From contig NZ_UWOD01000001.1 in the NCBI RefSeq assembly GCF_900604335.1, forward strand, positions 1,118,521 through 1,182,520: a stretch of DNA of 64,000 nt, given 5' to 3'. This document shows, piece after piece, positions 17,607-24,588 of the stretch. How positions within the stretch are numbered: position 1 is the first letter of the stretch; each line of letters begins with the position of its first letter. Both the position numbers and the translations under genes were made by a program. The notes under the pieces are model-generated. The model was not told where the DNA came from and made no database searches. It saw only the letters and a list, made by a program, of their open reading frames with translations. Origin of the DNA: Intestinibacillus sp. Marseille-P6563 (GTDB lineage Bacteria; Bacillota; Clostridia; Oscillospirales; Butyricicoccaceae).

Positions 17607-17682
17607 TGGTGGTTCCCCACGGATTCGAACCGTGCCCGGGCGGTTATGAGCCGCCTGTTCTCGCCTAGTGAACTATGGAACC
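17607..17682 (-). tRNA. tRNA-Met-like (CAT), prophage-encoded
   Basis: A 76-nt cloverleaf on the minus strand. Acceptor GGTTCC/GGAACC, D stem GTTC/GAAC, anticodon stem GGCGG/CCGCC with loop CTCATAA (anticodon CAT, 17646-17648), T arm CACGG-TTCGAAT-CCGTG, and an encoded CCA. The anticodon stem lacks the three G-C pairs of an initiator, so it is an elongator Met or a CAT tRNA read as Ile after lysidine modification. Confidence 0.85.
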
Positions 17683-17957
17683 GAATTGCCGGATTGCCCG
17701 GCATGTTTATGATAGAAACAGGCTTACAAAATACTGCTGCCCTTTACCTGTGACTTTTGGCGGGTGCCCTTTCGGACTGGTGCCGCCTTGGTCTCATGCA
17801 ACCTTGTGGCGGCATATCCCTCCCCACGATTGCAGGGAGGGTATAGAAGGGAAGGAGGATAAAGAGGATTTCAGGTGTATGCCTACAATTCAATTATAGC
17901 TTGTCTGGATTTGCGTTTTCCCCTTTTAAGGGGAATTTCAAAAAAATTTTTATTTTT
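17683..17957. other. Intergenic region upstream of the prophage tRNA
   Basis: No convincing gene. A 14-bp CCCCTTTTAAGGGG palindrome lies near 17921-17934 and a minus-strand TATAAT at about 17892-17897, without a good -35 box. A 23-codon frame starting MPPQGCMRPRRHQSERAPAK on the minus strand near 17820 has a poorly spaced GGGGAGGG site and is left uncalled. Confidence 0.4.
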
Positions 17958-18209
17958 TTATCGATACGGAATTCGGCCAACCAGATAGTCCAGCGAGACC
18001 TCATAATAGTCTGCAATCTTGGTAAGCGCTTCCATCGTCGGTCTGGACTCTCCGCGCTCGTATCTCCTGATCGCATCGTCCGGTAATCCGCATAGATGTG
18101 ACACGATATGGCGTGCCCTGACAGGCTTCCTCTCTATTCTCAGCTTTTGCAGGCGCTCTGCAAATCCGTCCATCGCCGTACCGCCATTGTATGTATCGTC
18201 TGATTTCAT
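17958..18209 (-). CDS. XRE-family HTH regulator, prophage 1
   Basis: 83 residues. The HTH runs over about residues 32-78: IVSHLCGLPDDAIRRYERGE then ALTKIADYYEVSLDYLVGR, the typical XRE ending. The GTG/ATG start overlaps the stop of the small cysteine-rich gene upstream. It probably regulates late or early phage genes, but no operator is visible. Confidence 0.7.
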   Translation of the reverse strand: MKSDDTYNGGTAMDGFAERLQKLRIERKPVRARHIVSHLCGLPDDAIRRYERGESRPTMEALTKIADYYEVSLDYLVGRIPYR

Positions 18210-18211
18210 CA

Positions 18212-18340
18212 CTATACCTCAACGTCCCACCTCGTACACCAGCGCACCTTGCCACAGCACTGGCATTTGTCCTTTTTGCTGTTCTCCGGGTTCTTCCCGT
18301 CCAGCTTCTTCGCGCATGCCGCGCATAGCGTCATTTTCAT
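18212..18340 (-). CDS. 42-residue cysteine-rich zinc-finger-like protein
   Basis: A short gene with a strong site (AAGGAGG, 7 bases before ATG 18340). The protein has CAAC near residue 6, then CQCCGK and RWC, so five or six cysteines able to bind zinc, with many lysines between. Its stop overlaps the start of the XRE gene and its start overlaps the end of the next gene upstream, the coupling seen throughout this operon. Confidence 0.65.
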   Translation of the reverse strand: MKMTLCAACAKKLDGKNPENSKKDKCQCCGKVRWCTRWDVEV

Positions 18341-18663
18341 GGGCTTTCCTCCTTATCAGGCATGTCCAGATATTTTTGTGCCATTGCCGCGACTTGGATT
18401 GCTTCACATGCGGTATGAATAGCTTCTTCCAGTATAATTGATGCCGTGTTTTTCTGGCTGTGCATCGTATCATTTGCCATTATCGCGTAAAACAATGCTT
18501 TCGAGAATGAATTTGTCGCCTTTGCTGCTCGTTTCATTTCTACTACTTCTTCTCGTATCACCGCCCAACCTTCGTGCGTACTGTGAAACTGCGGAAACTG
18601 ACGGTTTGCCGATTCCAATTCGACCGCGACCAGTTCGCGTACCTGATTTTCTACTGCGTTCAT
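18337..18663 (-). CDS. Phage protein of unknown function
   Basis: 108 residues from ATG 18663 behind AGGAGG. The protein is helical: [28 protein letters not shown] and [20 protein letters not shown]. Similar proteins are common in early operons of clostridial prophages, with no known role. Coupled by overlaps on both sides. Confidence 0.6.
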   Translation of the reverse strand: MNAVENQVRELVAVELESANRQFPQFHSTHEGWAVIREEVVEMKRAAKATNSFSKALFYAIMANDTMHSQKNTASIILEEAIHTACEAIQVAAMAQKYLDMPDKEESP

Positions 18664-19217
18664 TCTGCACCTCCTGCAATCTCTCCACCGCATGCGGCAT
18701 AAACGAAACAGTGTCCTTTTACTTTTTTGATTCCATTAGACCTACACGAGCGAGATATATTTGATTGATGGTCTCCTATTGCCTTTGCTGCATCTGCCTG
18801 GCTTTTATAAAATTTCCCATCTGTAAGTGATATGCACGGACGTAATCGTGTATCAGGCTTTGAATACATACTATGGATTGTGTTTTCTCCATTCGTACAC
18901 CATTCCAAATTTTCAACCCTGTTGTCAGTTCTGTCAAAATTTTTATGATTTACTTGAGGAAGGTTATTCGGATTAGGTATAAATGTTTCTGCAACTAATC
19001 TATGGACTGTAATTTTCCCTTTATGTCCTACTCCAATCTAGAAATATCCAGTTTGCACATTTTTGTTTTTTGCTTTTTCTTTTCCTTTTACAGGCTTATT
19101 ATATATGCGTGATCCGTCTTTAACGGTGATAACTCTATCTACGCTTCGGACGTTTCCTTTCGTAGATACTTCTAGATATCCTTCAAATCCCTTTGCTGGT
19201 TTCCATATTTCTTCCAA
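18660..19217 (-). pseudogene. NUMOD4/HNH homing-type endonuclease broken by an amber stop
   Basis: A TTG start at 19217 behind GTGGAGG gives the NUMOD4 motif EIWKPAKGFEGYLEVSTKGN, then QTGYF and an in-frame TAG (19036-19038). The same frame goes on as [20 protein letters not shown], the HNH core [20 protein letters not shown], and a NUMOD1-type tail [20 protein letters not shown], to the stop at 18660. A single nonsense change thus breaks a full homing-type nuclease. It lies at the end of the DUF6378-like gene, whose last codons resemble its own last codons. Confidence 0.75.
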
Positions 19218-19659
19218 CGATTTCACCTCCACACGCCATATAACCACAGCAATCGACAAAGCTATCCTGCGTTCCGGTCCCGCTGCAAATCCGCGCGATT
19301 TTGAGCAACGCCATGAGCATAGCAACGTCCTCCGGCCTGATGCTTACGTCCGCACCATCACTCACGCACCGTGTACGGATGTATGGTTCCCACAGGCTGG
19401 CGATCAGACTGAAATTGTCCTCCGCTTTTCCATAGTCCTGTTCGCGCTGGCCGCACACACAGCGCTTGGCTTCTTCAAGGATGGATGCACGAGTGGGCTT
19501 GTCTTGATCGTCATCAATGACTTCGTAGCCCATCAAACGTACGGCTTCGTTCCATATAGGGCAATCAAAACAACTTTCTTCACTGTATTTGCCACAGAAA
19601 TCATCATTTTTCACAGAATTTTCGTAAACTTCTCCGGTTTTCGGGTTTCTGAATTTCAT
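19183..19659 (-). CDS. DUF6378-like phage protein
   Basis: 158 residues from ATG 19659 behind AAGGAGG. The core ILEEAKRCVCGQREQDYGKA and EDVAMLMALLKIARICSGTG TQDSFVDCCGYMACGGE fits DUF6378, common in phage early regions; the conserved acidic and lysine residues suggest a nucleotide-related fold, but the activity is unknown. Its N-terminal 40 residues carry cysteines (CFDCPIW). The 3' end overlaps the broken HNH gene. Confidence 0.65.
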   Translation of the reverse strand: MKFRNPKTGEVYENSVKNDDFCGKYSEESCFDCPIWNEAVRLMGYEVIDDDQDKPTRASILEEAKRCVCGQREQDYGKAEDNFSLIASLWEPYIRTRCVSDGADVSIRPEDVAMLMALLKIARICSGTGTQDSFVDCCGYMACGGEIVGRNMETSKGI

Positions 19660-19670
19660 GGTTTTCCTCC

Positions 19671-19805
19671 TTAATCAATCCAAATTGCACAAACCAAAGC
19701 TAATGCAAAAATGCACATAATCTCTCCGTACTCGCATGCTGCTGTATAAGCCGCACATGCGCATAACGCCACGCTTGTAATTGCTTTTGCTATATTTTCG
19801 CTCAC
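19671..19805 (-). CDS. 44-residue small membrane protein
   Basis: A GTG start at 19805 overlaps the stop of the gene upstream and follows ATGGAGG. The peptide has two hydrophobic stretches (AITSVALCACAAYTAA and IMCIFALALVCAIWID) separated by a short charged turn. No family recognised. Its place between coupled genes supports it as real. Confidence 0.55.
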   Translation of the reverse strand: MSENIAKAITSVALCACAAYTAACEYGEIMCIFALALVCAIWID

Positions 19806-20155
19806 GGTGTACCTCCATCCATTTTTGCGCCGCAGTTCGGGCAACGCTTATAATATTTGAGTTGCGATTTTACGTCGTACTTGCAGTTCGTACATGCAAC
19901 CCTTGGACGATGTGTACCATATACAGATTTCCATTTTGCATGCACCACTGGCTCAACGTCCGCTGCTGGAACATCACGCACGGCCTTGATTGCATCAACG
20001 CACATTTCCTGTGCAGCTAAAATCAGATGGTCATTTTCTCCCGAACCGTCCGGCGTGCTCATGCTTGGAATTACGGCTGAAATGGCATTTACTGCCGCTT
20101 TTTTGCTGATGTATTCATCTGGTGTTTTCCAGTCATCGATGAAAGACCCATACAT
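19802..20155 (-). CDS. Phage protein with C-terminal zinc ribbon
   Basis: 117 residues. An N-terminal helical part with the clostridial phage phrase VPAADVEPVVHAKW is followed by CTNCKYDVKSQLKYYKRCPNCGAK, a four-cysteine zinc ribbon. Such proteins are frequent in prophage early regions. Function unknown. Confidence 0.65.
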   Translation of the reverse strand: MYGSFIDDWKTPDEYISKKAAVNAISAVIPSMSTPDGSGENDHLILAAQEMCVDAIKAVRDVPAADVEPVVHAKWKSVYGTHRPRVACTNCKYDVKSQLKYYKRCPNCGAKMDGGTP

Positions 20156-20157
20156 GC

Positions 20158-20319
20158 TTATTCCTCCAATCTGTTTACAATCCTGCTGAACACTCCCATA
20201 ACAGCGTAATAATCATCGGGCGAAAAGGCGTGAATCAAACTTGAATTCATGAGTTCTAATAGCTTACGCTTTTCCTCATTTCCGATGGTTTCATATTTAG
20301 GAGTGATATATTCATCCAT
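20158..20319 (-). CDS. 53-residue phage protein
   Basis: The frame starts MDEYITPKYETIGNEEKRKL and ends FSRIVNRLEE. The site is AAGGTGA, 7 bases before the ATG at 20319. Its stop is 3 bp before the next start. No domain recognised; mostly helical. Confidence 0.55.
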   Translation of the reverse strand: MDEYITPKYETIGNEEKRKLLELMNSSLIHAFSPDDYYAVMGVFSRIVNRLEE

Positions 20320-20358
20320 ATCAGTTCACCTTGATAAACCTTTCAACAATCAAACTAT

Positions 20359-21033
20359 TTATCTAGGCAGCAGTTCCAGGCTGCCGTTTACAGCCTTTCG
20401 CTGGCTGCGGATGCTTTGCTTGTATTCATCGACCGACCAGCGGCCAGCGGCCTCTTGCAAAGGTTTGAATTTTGCATTGCCGGCCAAAATCTCGGCATCG
20501 CTCTGCACGCCGCACAGTTCGAACAACAGTTTTCGCCGCTCCTGCCACTTCATGGCCGCCGGGAACCGGTAAACGTCGGTCAAAATTCGGAAAACATCAT
20601 CACCGACCAGTTCGCCCACGATTCGCTTGTACTCGCTTTCCTTGCGCGGGATATGATCGACTTCATATTCGGTCGTGTGGCCGGAAAAACGTGCCTCCGC
20701 TGCGCCGCGCGGCTTTTCCCAGCGTTCCTTGAACGTCTTTTTAAAGGTGATCGTTTCGCCGTCTACTTGGAAAACGCCAATCACCGTGGGCATTACGCCG
20801 TCACGCACGCGCCCGGTGCGGTCGCGCGGCTTGATCTCGAAACCTTCGCTTTCCGGCTGGTTCCCGCGGGCATCCTTGCCGGTGAGCAGCCAGCACAAGG
20901 CGTCATAGATGGATGTTTTGCCCTGGCCATTGCGCCCGGTAATGACAGCATCCTGTCCGGAAAAGTCGATGTCACGCTGGGAAATGCTCTTAAAATCTTG
21001 GATGGATAATTGCATCAGTTTGATTGTTCTCAT
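20359..21033 (-). pseudogene. SbcC/RecF-like AAA ATPase, C-terminally truncated
   Basis: 224 residues of a phage recombination ATPase. LMQLSIQDFKSISQRDIDFS and the Walker A GRNGQGKTSIYDAL are intact, as is the first lobe (YRFPAAMKWQERRKLLFELC). The protein ends at SQRKAVNGSLELLPR, where relatives continue into a coiled coil and the second ATPase lobe with Walker B. Without that half it cannot hydrolyse ATP in the normal way. The usual next genes (RecT, SSB, helicase) are also missing, so a deletion probably removed them. Confidence 0.7.
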
Positions 21034-21122
21034 TGACTTCCCGCCTCCAAACGGGTATTATGTAAGTGGTTATTTTTGTTTGCCGCCCAATTGGAATTGC
21101 CGTTCTGGGGCGGCTTTTTCAT
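21030..21122 (-). CDS. Possible 30-residue peptide
   Basis: MKKPPQNGNSNWAANKNNHL and ten more residues. The ATG is just after the HTH gene stop and the TGA overlaps the ATPase start, which fits the operon's style, but no ribosome site is clear. The same DNA carries an inverted GCCGCCC/GGGCGGC hairpin with T5 on the plus strand, so it may be structural instead. Confidence 0.3.
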   Translation of the reverse strand: MKKPPQNGNSNWAANKNNHLHNTRLEAGSQ

Positions 21123-21436
21123 CTCTTAAATGCCATTTCATACGTCACGCCGGTCAGCCGCAGCACCTTATCTACCACGCGTTTGGGCATCGTGTCATCC
21201 TCGAGCCACGTCCGCATTGCCTGCTCGTCTTCGCCCAGGTCGTATGCCATGGCAGCGATGGAATACCGATAACGGCGCATCCACTCCATCAGATTCGGGT
21301 ACGGTACGCGGTTTCGGTCGGAGAAAACAAGCCGTCGGATGGTTTCGGATGAAACGCCGAACATCTCGCCGACCTCACGAAGCGTTGCGCCCTCTCGGTA
21401 CATTTCAAGCGCTTCTGCTGCCGCTTTGCTTTTCAT
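21119..21436 (-). CDS. HTH DNA-binding phage protein
   Basis: 105 residues with two HTH-like parts: EGATLREVGEMFGVSSETIRRL near 15-36 and a second, DLGEDEQAMRTWLEDDTMPK, near 68. The first resembles resolvase-type HTH_7/HTH_23. Probably a regulator of the early operon. Confidence 0.6.
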   Translation of the reverse strand: MKSKAAAEALEMYREGATLREVGEMFGVSSETIRRLVFSDRNRVPYPNLMEWMRRYRYSIAAMAYDLGEDEQAMRTWLEDDTMPKRVVDKVLRLTGVTYEMAFKR

Positions 21437-21566
21437 GGTGCTTCTCCTTCAGCCATTTCAGATACTTCTGCCGCCGGTGCTCGATGATGCCGTCATACTC
21501 CCGCATGGCGATTTCAACCGATCGCCGCATGTTTTCGCGGCGCGTCTGCTTTTTGGATACTCTCAT
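21405..21566 (-). CDS. 53-residue basic phage protein
   Basis: From ATG 21566 (ATGA overlap with the pentapeptide gene stop, behind GGGGTGG). Very basic and helical: MRVSKKQTRRENMRRSVEIA and RRQKYLKWLKEKHHEK. No family recognised. Confidence 0.5.
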   Translation of the reverse strand: MRVSKKQTRRENMRRSVEIAMREYDGIIEHRRQKYLKWLKEKHHEKQSGSRSA

Positions 21567-22375
21567 TCGACCACCCCAAGCAAACGCACCATGGAGCACC
21601 GGATTTTCCCGTCCGTGTTGTACGGTACACAGATACCAGCCATCCATTCCCACTCAATCAGGCATTTCCATATATTTCTGAATTTGCCATTATGATTTCT
21701 TACCCACTCGAGCGGTGCAACATTGATCCCGCATCCACACGTAGTGCAACGGTCAAAATTCACCGTTTCTGTAATCACGGAATTTTCGGATATATCCCAT
21801 CTGTCAGGGTGAGAATAAGTGCTGTCGAATGTTTTATATACAATGATCCCATCATCCGTGTGCTCGAAATTTTTTCGGATAAAATCGATCGGATTGATAA
21901 GCCCAGTGCATCCGCTCAGTTTTGCGCCGCTCAGGTTTGCGCCGCTCAGGTTTGCGCCGCTCAGTTTTGCGCCGCTCAGGTTTGCGCCGCTCAGGTTTGC
22001 GTCGATCAGTTTTGCGCCGCTCAGGTTTGCGTCGATCAGGTTTGCGCCGCTCAGGTTTGCGCCTCTCAGGTTTGCGCCGCTCAGGTTTGCGCCGCTCAGT
22101 TTTGCGTCGCTCAGGTTTGCGCCGATCAGTTTTGCGCCGCTCAGGTTTGCGCCGATCAGGTTTGCGCCGCTCAGGTTTGCGCCGATCAGGTTTGCGCCGC
22201 TCAGGTTTGCGCCGATCAGTTTTGCGTCGCTCAGGTTTGCGCCGATCAGGTTTGCGCCGCTCAGGTTTGCGCCTCTCAGGTTTGCGCCGATCAGGTTTGC
22301 GCGTTCTCCATCATTTTCGCCATTCAGCCATTTTTCATGCAGCTCCAAAGCCTGCTTGATTTCCAGTTTCGTCAC
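21563..22375 (-). CDS. Pentapeptide-repeat protein, phage-encoded
   Basis: The GTG at 22375 is preferred: it overlaps the upstream stop (GTGA) and follows GGAGG by 8 bases. The 270-residue protein has a short N-terminal helix (IKQALELHEKWLNGENDGER), then 26 uninterrupted A(N/K)L(S/I/R)(G/D) repeats (residues about 29-158) that would form a right-handed quadrilateral beta helix about seven coils long. A C-terminal domain of about 110 residues follows with CTTCGCGIN and EWVRNHNGKFRNIWKC. No DNA mimicry can be shown; function unknown. Confidence 0.75.
   Translation of the reverse strand: MTKLEIKQALELHEKWLNGENDGERANLIGANLRGANLSGANLIGANLSDAKLIGANLSGANLIGANLSGANLIGANLSGAKLIGANLSDAKLSGANLSGANLRGANLSGANLIDANLSGAKLIDANLSGANLSGAKLSGANLSGANLSGAKLSGCTGLINPIDFIRKNFEHTDDGIIVYKTFDSTYSHPDRWDISENSVITETVNFDRCTTCGCGINVAPLEWVRNHNGKFRNIWKCLIEWEWMAGICVPYNTDGKIRCSMVRLLGVVE
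21913..22305. repeat. Tandem 15-bp repeat array coding pentapeptides
   Basis: About 26 nearly identical 15-bp units (plus-strand form CAGGTTTGCGCCGCT) with variation at a few codon positions. The near-identity at silent sites points to recent expansion by slippage or recombination, so copy number is likely to vary. Confidence 0.85.
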
Positions 22376-22548
22376 CGGTAACACCTCCATGCAATATATC
22401 TCACGGCCCACCAGCCTGCGCCGATCACGCCGCCAGCAACCGCCACATCCTGCGGCATGATTGCCGATACCACAGCGCCCACGCATACCGCCAGCGCAAT
22501 CAGCATCAGCAGCGCATACCGGCCGGCCAAAATCATTTGTTTTTTCAC
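22372..22548 (-). CDS. Small membrane protein, prophage 1
   Basis: 58 residues from a GTG at 22548 behind GGTGAT. Two hydrophobic segments, YALLMLIALAVCVGAVVSAI and VAVAGGVIGAGWWAVRYIA. No family recognised. Its stop overlaps the pentapeptide gene start. Confidence 0.55.
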   Translation of the reverse strand: MKKQMILAGRYALLMLIALAVCVGAVVSAIMPQDVAVAGGVIGAGWWAVRYIAWRCYR

Positions 22549-22549
22549 A

Positions 22550-22810
22550 TCACCACATCCTTTCCGGTATTTTACGGACGCCCGTTTGCATGACATCTGC
22601 AATGTCGATGCTCGGATGATCGATCAGGTATTCAATCAGCATGTCCAGGTTCGTGAATTTGCGCCGGCCGACCGATATGACCGGAATGCATCCGGCGCAC
22701 ATGAGCGCCCTGATATGGCGTTCCTTGATTCGCGTTCCTGGATCGATTCGCTTGAGTTCTGCCGCCGCTTCTCGCGCGCTGCGGATGCGAGGCAGCTTTG
22801 CATTTTCCAT
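22550..22810 (-). CDS. Excisionase-like DNA-binding protein
   Basis: 86 residues. The motif TRIKERHIRALMCAGCIPVI followed by SVGRRKFTNLDMLIEYL is a MerR/excisionase-type winged HTH with the basic wing. Second gene of the leftward early operon, so it could be the prophage excisionase or a regulator; both readings are inference. Confidence 0.6.
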   Translation of the reverse strand: MENAKLPRIRSAREAAAELKRIDPGTRIKERHIRALMCAGCIPVISVGRRKFTNLDMLIEYLIDHPSIDIADVMQTGVRKIPERMW

Positions 22811-22841
22811 GGGTTCCTCCTCTTATGCTTTCCCGCGCCGC

Positions 22842-22997
22842 TCAGGACGCGGGCTTTTCCGGTTCTTCGGGTTCTGGCTTGGATGTCGCAGCCGCAACAC
22901 CCTCGGCAAATCCGATCAAGAATTCACGCTTCTCAGGCGGAAGCGCCTTGACGGTTTCTGCCAGCTTCTTGGCAAGCTGCTTTTCCTCTTTGCTCAT
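22842..22997 (-). CDS. 51-residue phage protein, first gene of early operon
   Basis: MSKEEKQLAKKLAETVKALP and PEKREFLIGFAEGVAAATSK, then an acidic proline-rich tail. The site is GCGAGGTGA before ATG 22997. It is the first gene after the leftward promoter. Small helical proteins of this kind are common in this position in clostridial phages. Confidence 0.6.
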   Translation of the reverse strand: MSKEEKQLAKKLAETVKALPPEKREFLIGFAEGVAAATSKPEPEEPEKPAS

Positions 22998-23027
22998 GGT
23001 ATCACCTCGCTTTCACATCTTGGTTGT

Positions 23028-23117
23028 ATTATATCACTACTAAGTTGTAAAGTCAATGTTTTTTCACAACTCAGTTGTGTTTTTTCTTGACTTATTTTCT
23101 TTCATGTGCTTTAATAT
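23028..23117. promoter_or_regulatory. Divergent lysogeny switch with two operators
   Basis: Leftward: -35 TTGACT and -10 TATAAT (23051-23056 and 23028-23033, minus strand), 17 bp apart. Rightward: -35 TTGACT (23087-23092) and -10 TTAATA/TAATAT (23111-23117). Operators: ACAACTCAGTTGT (23066-23078, perfect) between the promoters and ACTACTAAGTTGT (23036-23048, one mismatch) inside the leftward spacer, exactly 30 bp apart. Confidence 0.8.
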
Positions 23118-23142
23118 AACTAGGCAAAGTGAGGTGAAGAAC

Positions 23143-23532
23143 ATGGAATCGATAAATGATAGAATTGGCATAATTGTAGAAAAAAGCGGATTATCTAAAA
23201 CTGCTTTTGGAGAAAAGATTAATGTTTCGCAACAATATGTATCAAAACTGATAAAGACCGGAACGCCAAGCGATCGCACCATTCTTGACATTTGCCGTGA
23301 GTTCGATGTAAATGAAGAATGGCTGCGCACTGGGAAGGGTGAAATGTTCCGGAAGCTCAGTCGGAGCGACGAAATAGCCGCTTTTTTTGGGGATGTGCTC
23401 AGTGGTGAGCCTGATTTCCGCGCCCGCTTTATCGCCGCACTATCACGCCTAAACGCAGATCAGTGGAAGTTGCTTGAGCAGATTGCAGACAACCTGATGG
23501 AAGAATGCGCAAAAAAAAAGACCGACCAATAA
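23143..23532 (+). CDS. Prophage 1 repressor (XRE family)
   Basis: 129 residues from ATG 23143 behind GAGGTGA. The N-terminal HTH is SKTAFGEKINVSQQYVSKLI, followed by ILDICREFDVNEEWLRTGKG, a typical phage repressor end of the DNA-binding domain. The C-terminal 55 residues are short and helical with no S24 peptidase, so RecA-driven self-cleavage is not expected. It faces the leftward early operon across the operator region. Loss of repression may come from the SOS-controlled locus just downstream. Confidence 0.8.
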   Translation: MESINDRIGIIVEKSGLSKTAFGEKINVSQQYVSKLIKTGTPSDRTILDICREFDVNEEWLRTGKGEMFRKLSRSDEIAAFFGDVLSGEPDFRARFIAALSRLNADQWKLLEQIADNLMEECAKKKTDQ

Positions 23533-23552
23533 CGGTCGGTCGGCGCTCATCA

Positions 23553-23657
23553 TTATCTTGTTGCATGTAAAACGAAATTGTATATGTAATTCAGCGTTTT
23601 TTCGTCTGCGTGTTTCAGGATATTCATAATGGCGTCAATCAGTTTTTCAGTTTTCAT
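23553..23657 (-). CDS. 34-residue peptide under a LexA-box promoter
   Basis: MKTEKLIDAIMNILKHADEK, TLNYIYNFVLHATR. The site GGAGAAAGCGAG is 8 or more bases before the ATG. Short helical proteins of this kind often lie next to phage repressor genes. It is convergent with the repressor; the stops are 20 bp apart, so its transcript would run antisense into the repressor gene. Confidence 0.5.
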   Translation of the reverse strand: MKTEKLIDAIMNILKHADEKTLNYIYNFVLHATR

Positions 23658-23770
23658 TTCGATCTCGCTTTCTCCGCTGGGACGTGTTATGATTATGCGC
23701 CGGTTCGATAAAAAAGATATGGGTGAAATTTACAAAAACAAACATTTTTGTTGGAACTACTCACAATATA

Positions 23771-23827
23771 CGAACATGTGTTCGATTTTTATGTGTGTAT
23801 TATACCACACGAAATGTGTGTATGCAA
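23771..23827 (-). promoter_or_regulatory. SOS (LexA) box over a minus-strand promoter
   Basis: On the minus strand -35 TTGCAT (23822-23827) and -10 TATAAT (23799-23804) are 17 bp apart. CGAACATGTGTTCG (23771-23784), a perfect GAACN4GTTC Firmicutes LexA box, lies just downstream of the expected start, where LexA binding would block transcription towards the repressor gene. Confidence 0.7.
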
Positions 23828-23885
23828 GCATAAAAACCTGACATGGTTGAATGAGTTTGTCGAGCGTATCTACAAAGGAGTAACA

Positions 23886-24506
23886 ATGAAAAAGAGGAGT
23901 TTGTTCATTGCATTTGTCGTGTTGCTTATGTTATCGGCATGCGGCAACCAGGAAGATGAAAAAACAGACAGTTCAAAGAATGCTGCAGTAAGTGATGCAA
24001 ATCAGGAACACAAATCAGGTATTGATATTCCATCAGAACATGCAATCATGGAAGCTATTCAAGCTGTAGACGCAACGGAATCAACGGTAACGGAATTTAC
24101 TGAATTTGATTACAATGGTAAAACACACTATTTAGCTGACCTTTATATGAAAACAACCGACAGCGAGAATGATAATATCATTGGAAAAATAGTCATCGAT
24201 GACCAAGGTATGATGGTACAAACCGCATTACCGCTTTTTGCTCAAGAATATATTGGCGCAATTTGTGAATCCGCAGGAATGTTAGACCCGAGCATTAGGT
24301 ATATAAACGAAATGGTAGATACTGTAGAGGAAGGTACATGTAAGCTTTTCGACGCGAATGGATATCGAATCAGCGTATCTTTGGTTGAGGATGGAATTTC
24401 GGTTGGGGATATAACAGAATCATTTAGATTCATACTTTCCGGCGGCGATGATGTTGTGATTGAAGGATATGAAGAAGGAAAAACCCAAACAATCGAGCTG
24501 GAATAA
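23886..24506 (+). CDS. Prophage-encoded lipoprotein
   Basis: 206 residues from ATG 23886 behind AAAGGAG. It has a type II signal peptide: KKR, a hydrophobic core, and the lipobox LSAC with cysteine near residue 21, then a charged linker. The mature part is a soluble acidic domain with no recognised family. Codon use is more AT-rich than its neighbours. Location between repressor and integrase is typical of lysogenic conversion or superinfection exclusion genes; that role is inference. Confidence 0.7.
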   Translation: MKKRSLFIAFVVLLMLSACGNQEDEKTDSSKNAAVSDANQEHKSGIDIPSEHAIMEAIQAVDATESTVTEFTEFDYNGKTHYLADLYMKTTDSENDNIIGKIVIDDQGMMVQTALPLFAQEYIGAICESAGMLDPSIRYINEMVDTVEEGTCKLFDANGYRISVSLVEDGISVGDITESFRFILSGGDDVVIEGYEEGKTQTIELE

Positions 24507-24588
24507 AAATCCCGCCGATTTTGGGATTATATCTGGGCAGGTCACACACGGCCTGCCTTTGCTTTTAAGGTAGAAAGGAGGGTTCGCT

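Noticed and set aside
21061-21120. Terminator within the prophage 1 early operon
   Set aside because: The GCCGCCC hairpin has its T-run on the plus strand, opposite to the genes; kept only as a note on the 30-codon frame.
21692-22460. Three overlapping plus-strand frames of repeated residues, and a CRISPR-like appearance
   Set aside because: The 15-bp units are contiguous codons of the minus-strand pentapeptide gene, with no spacers.
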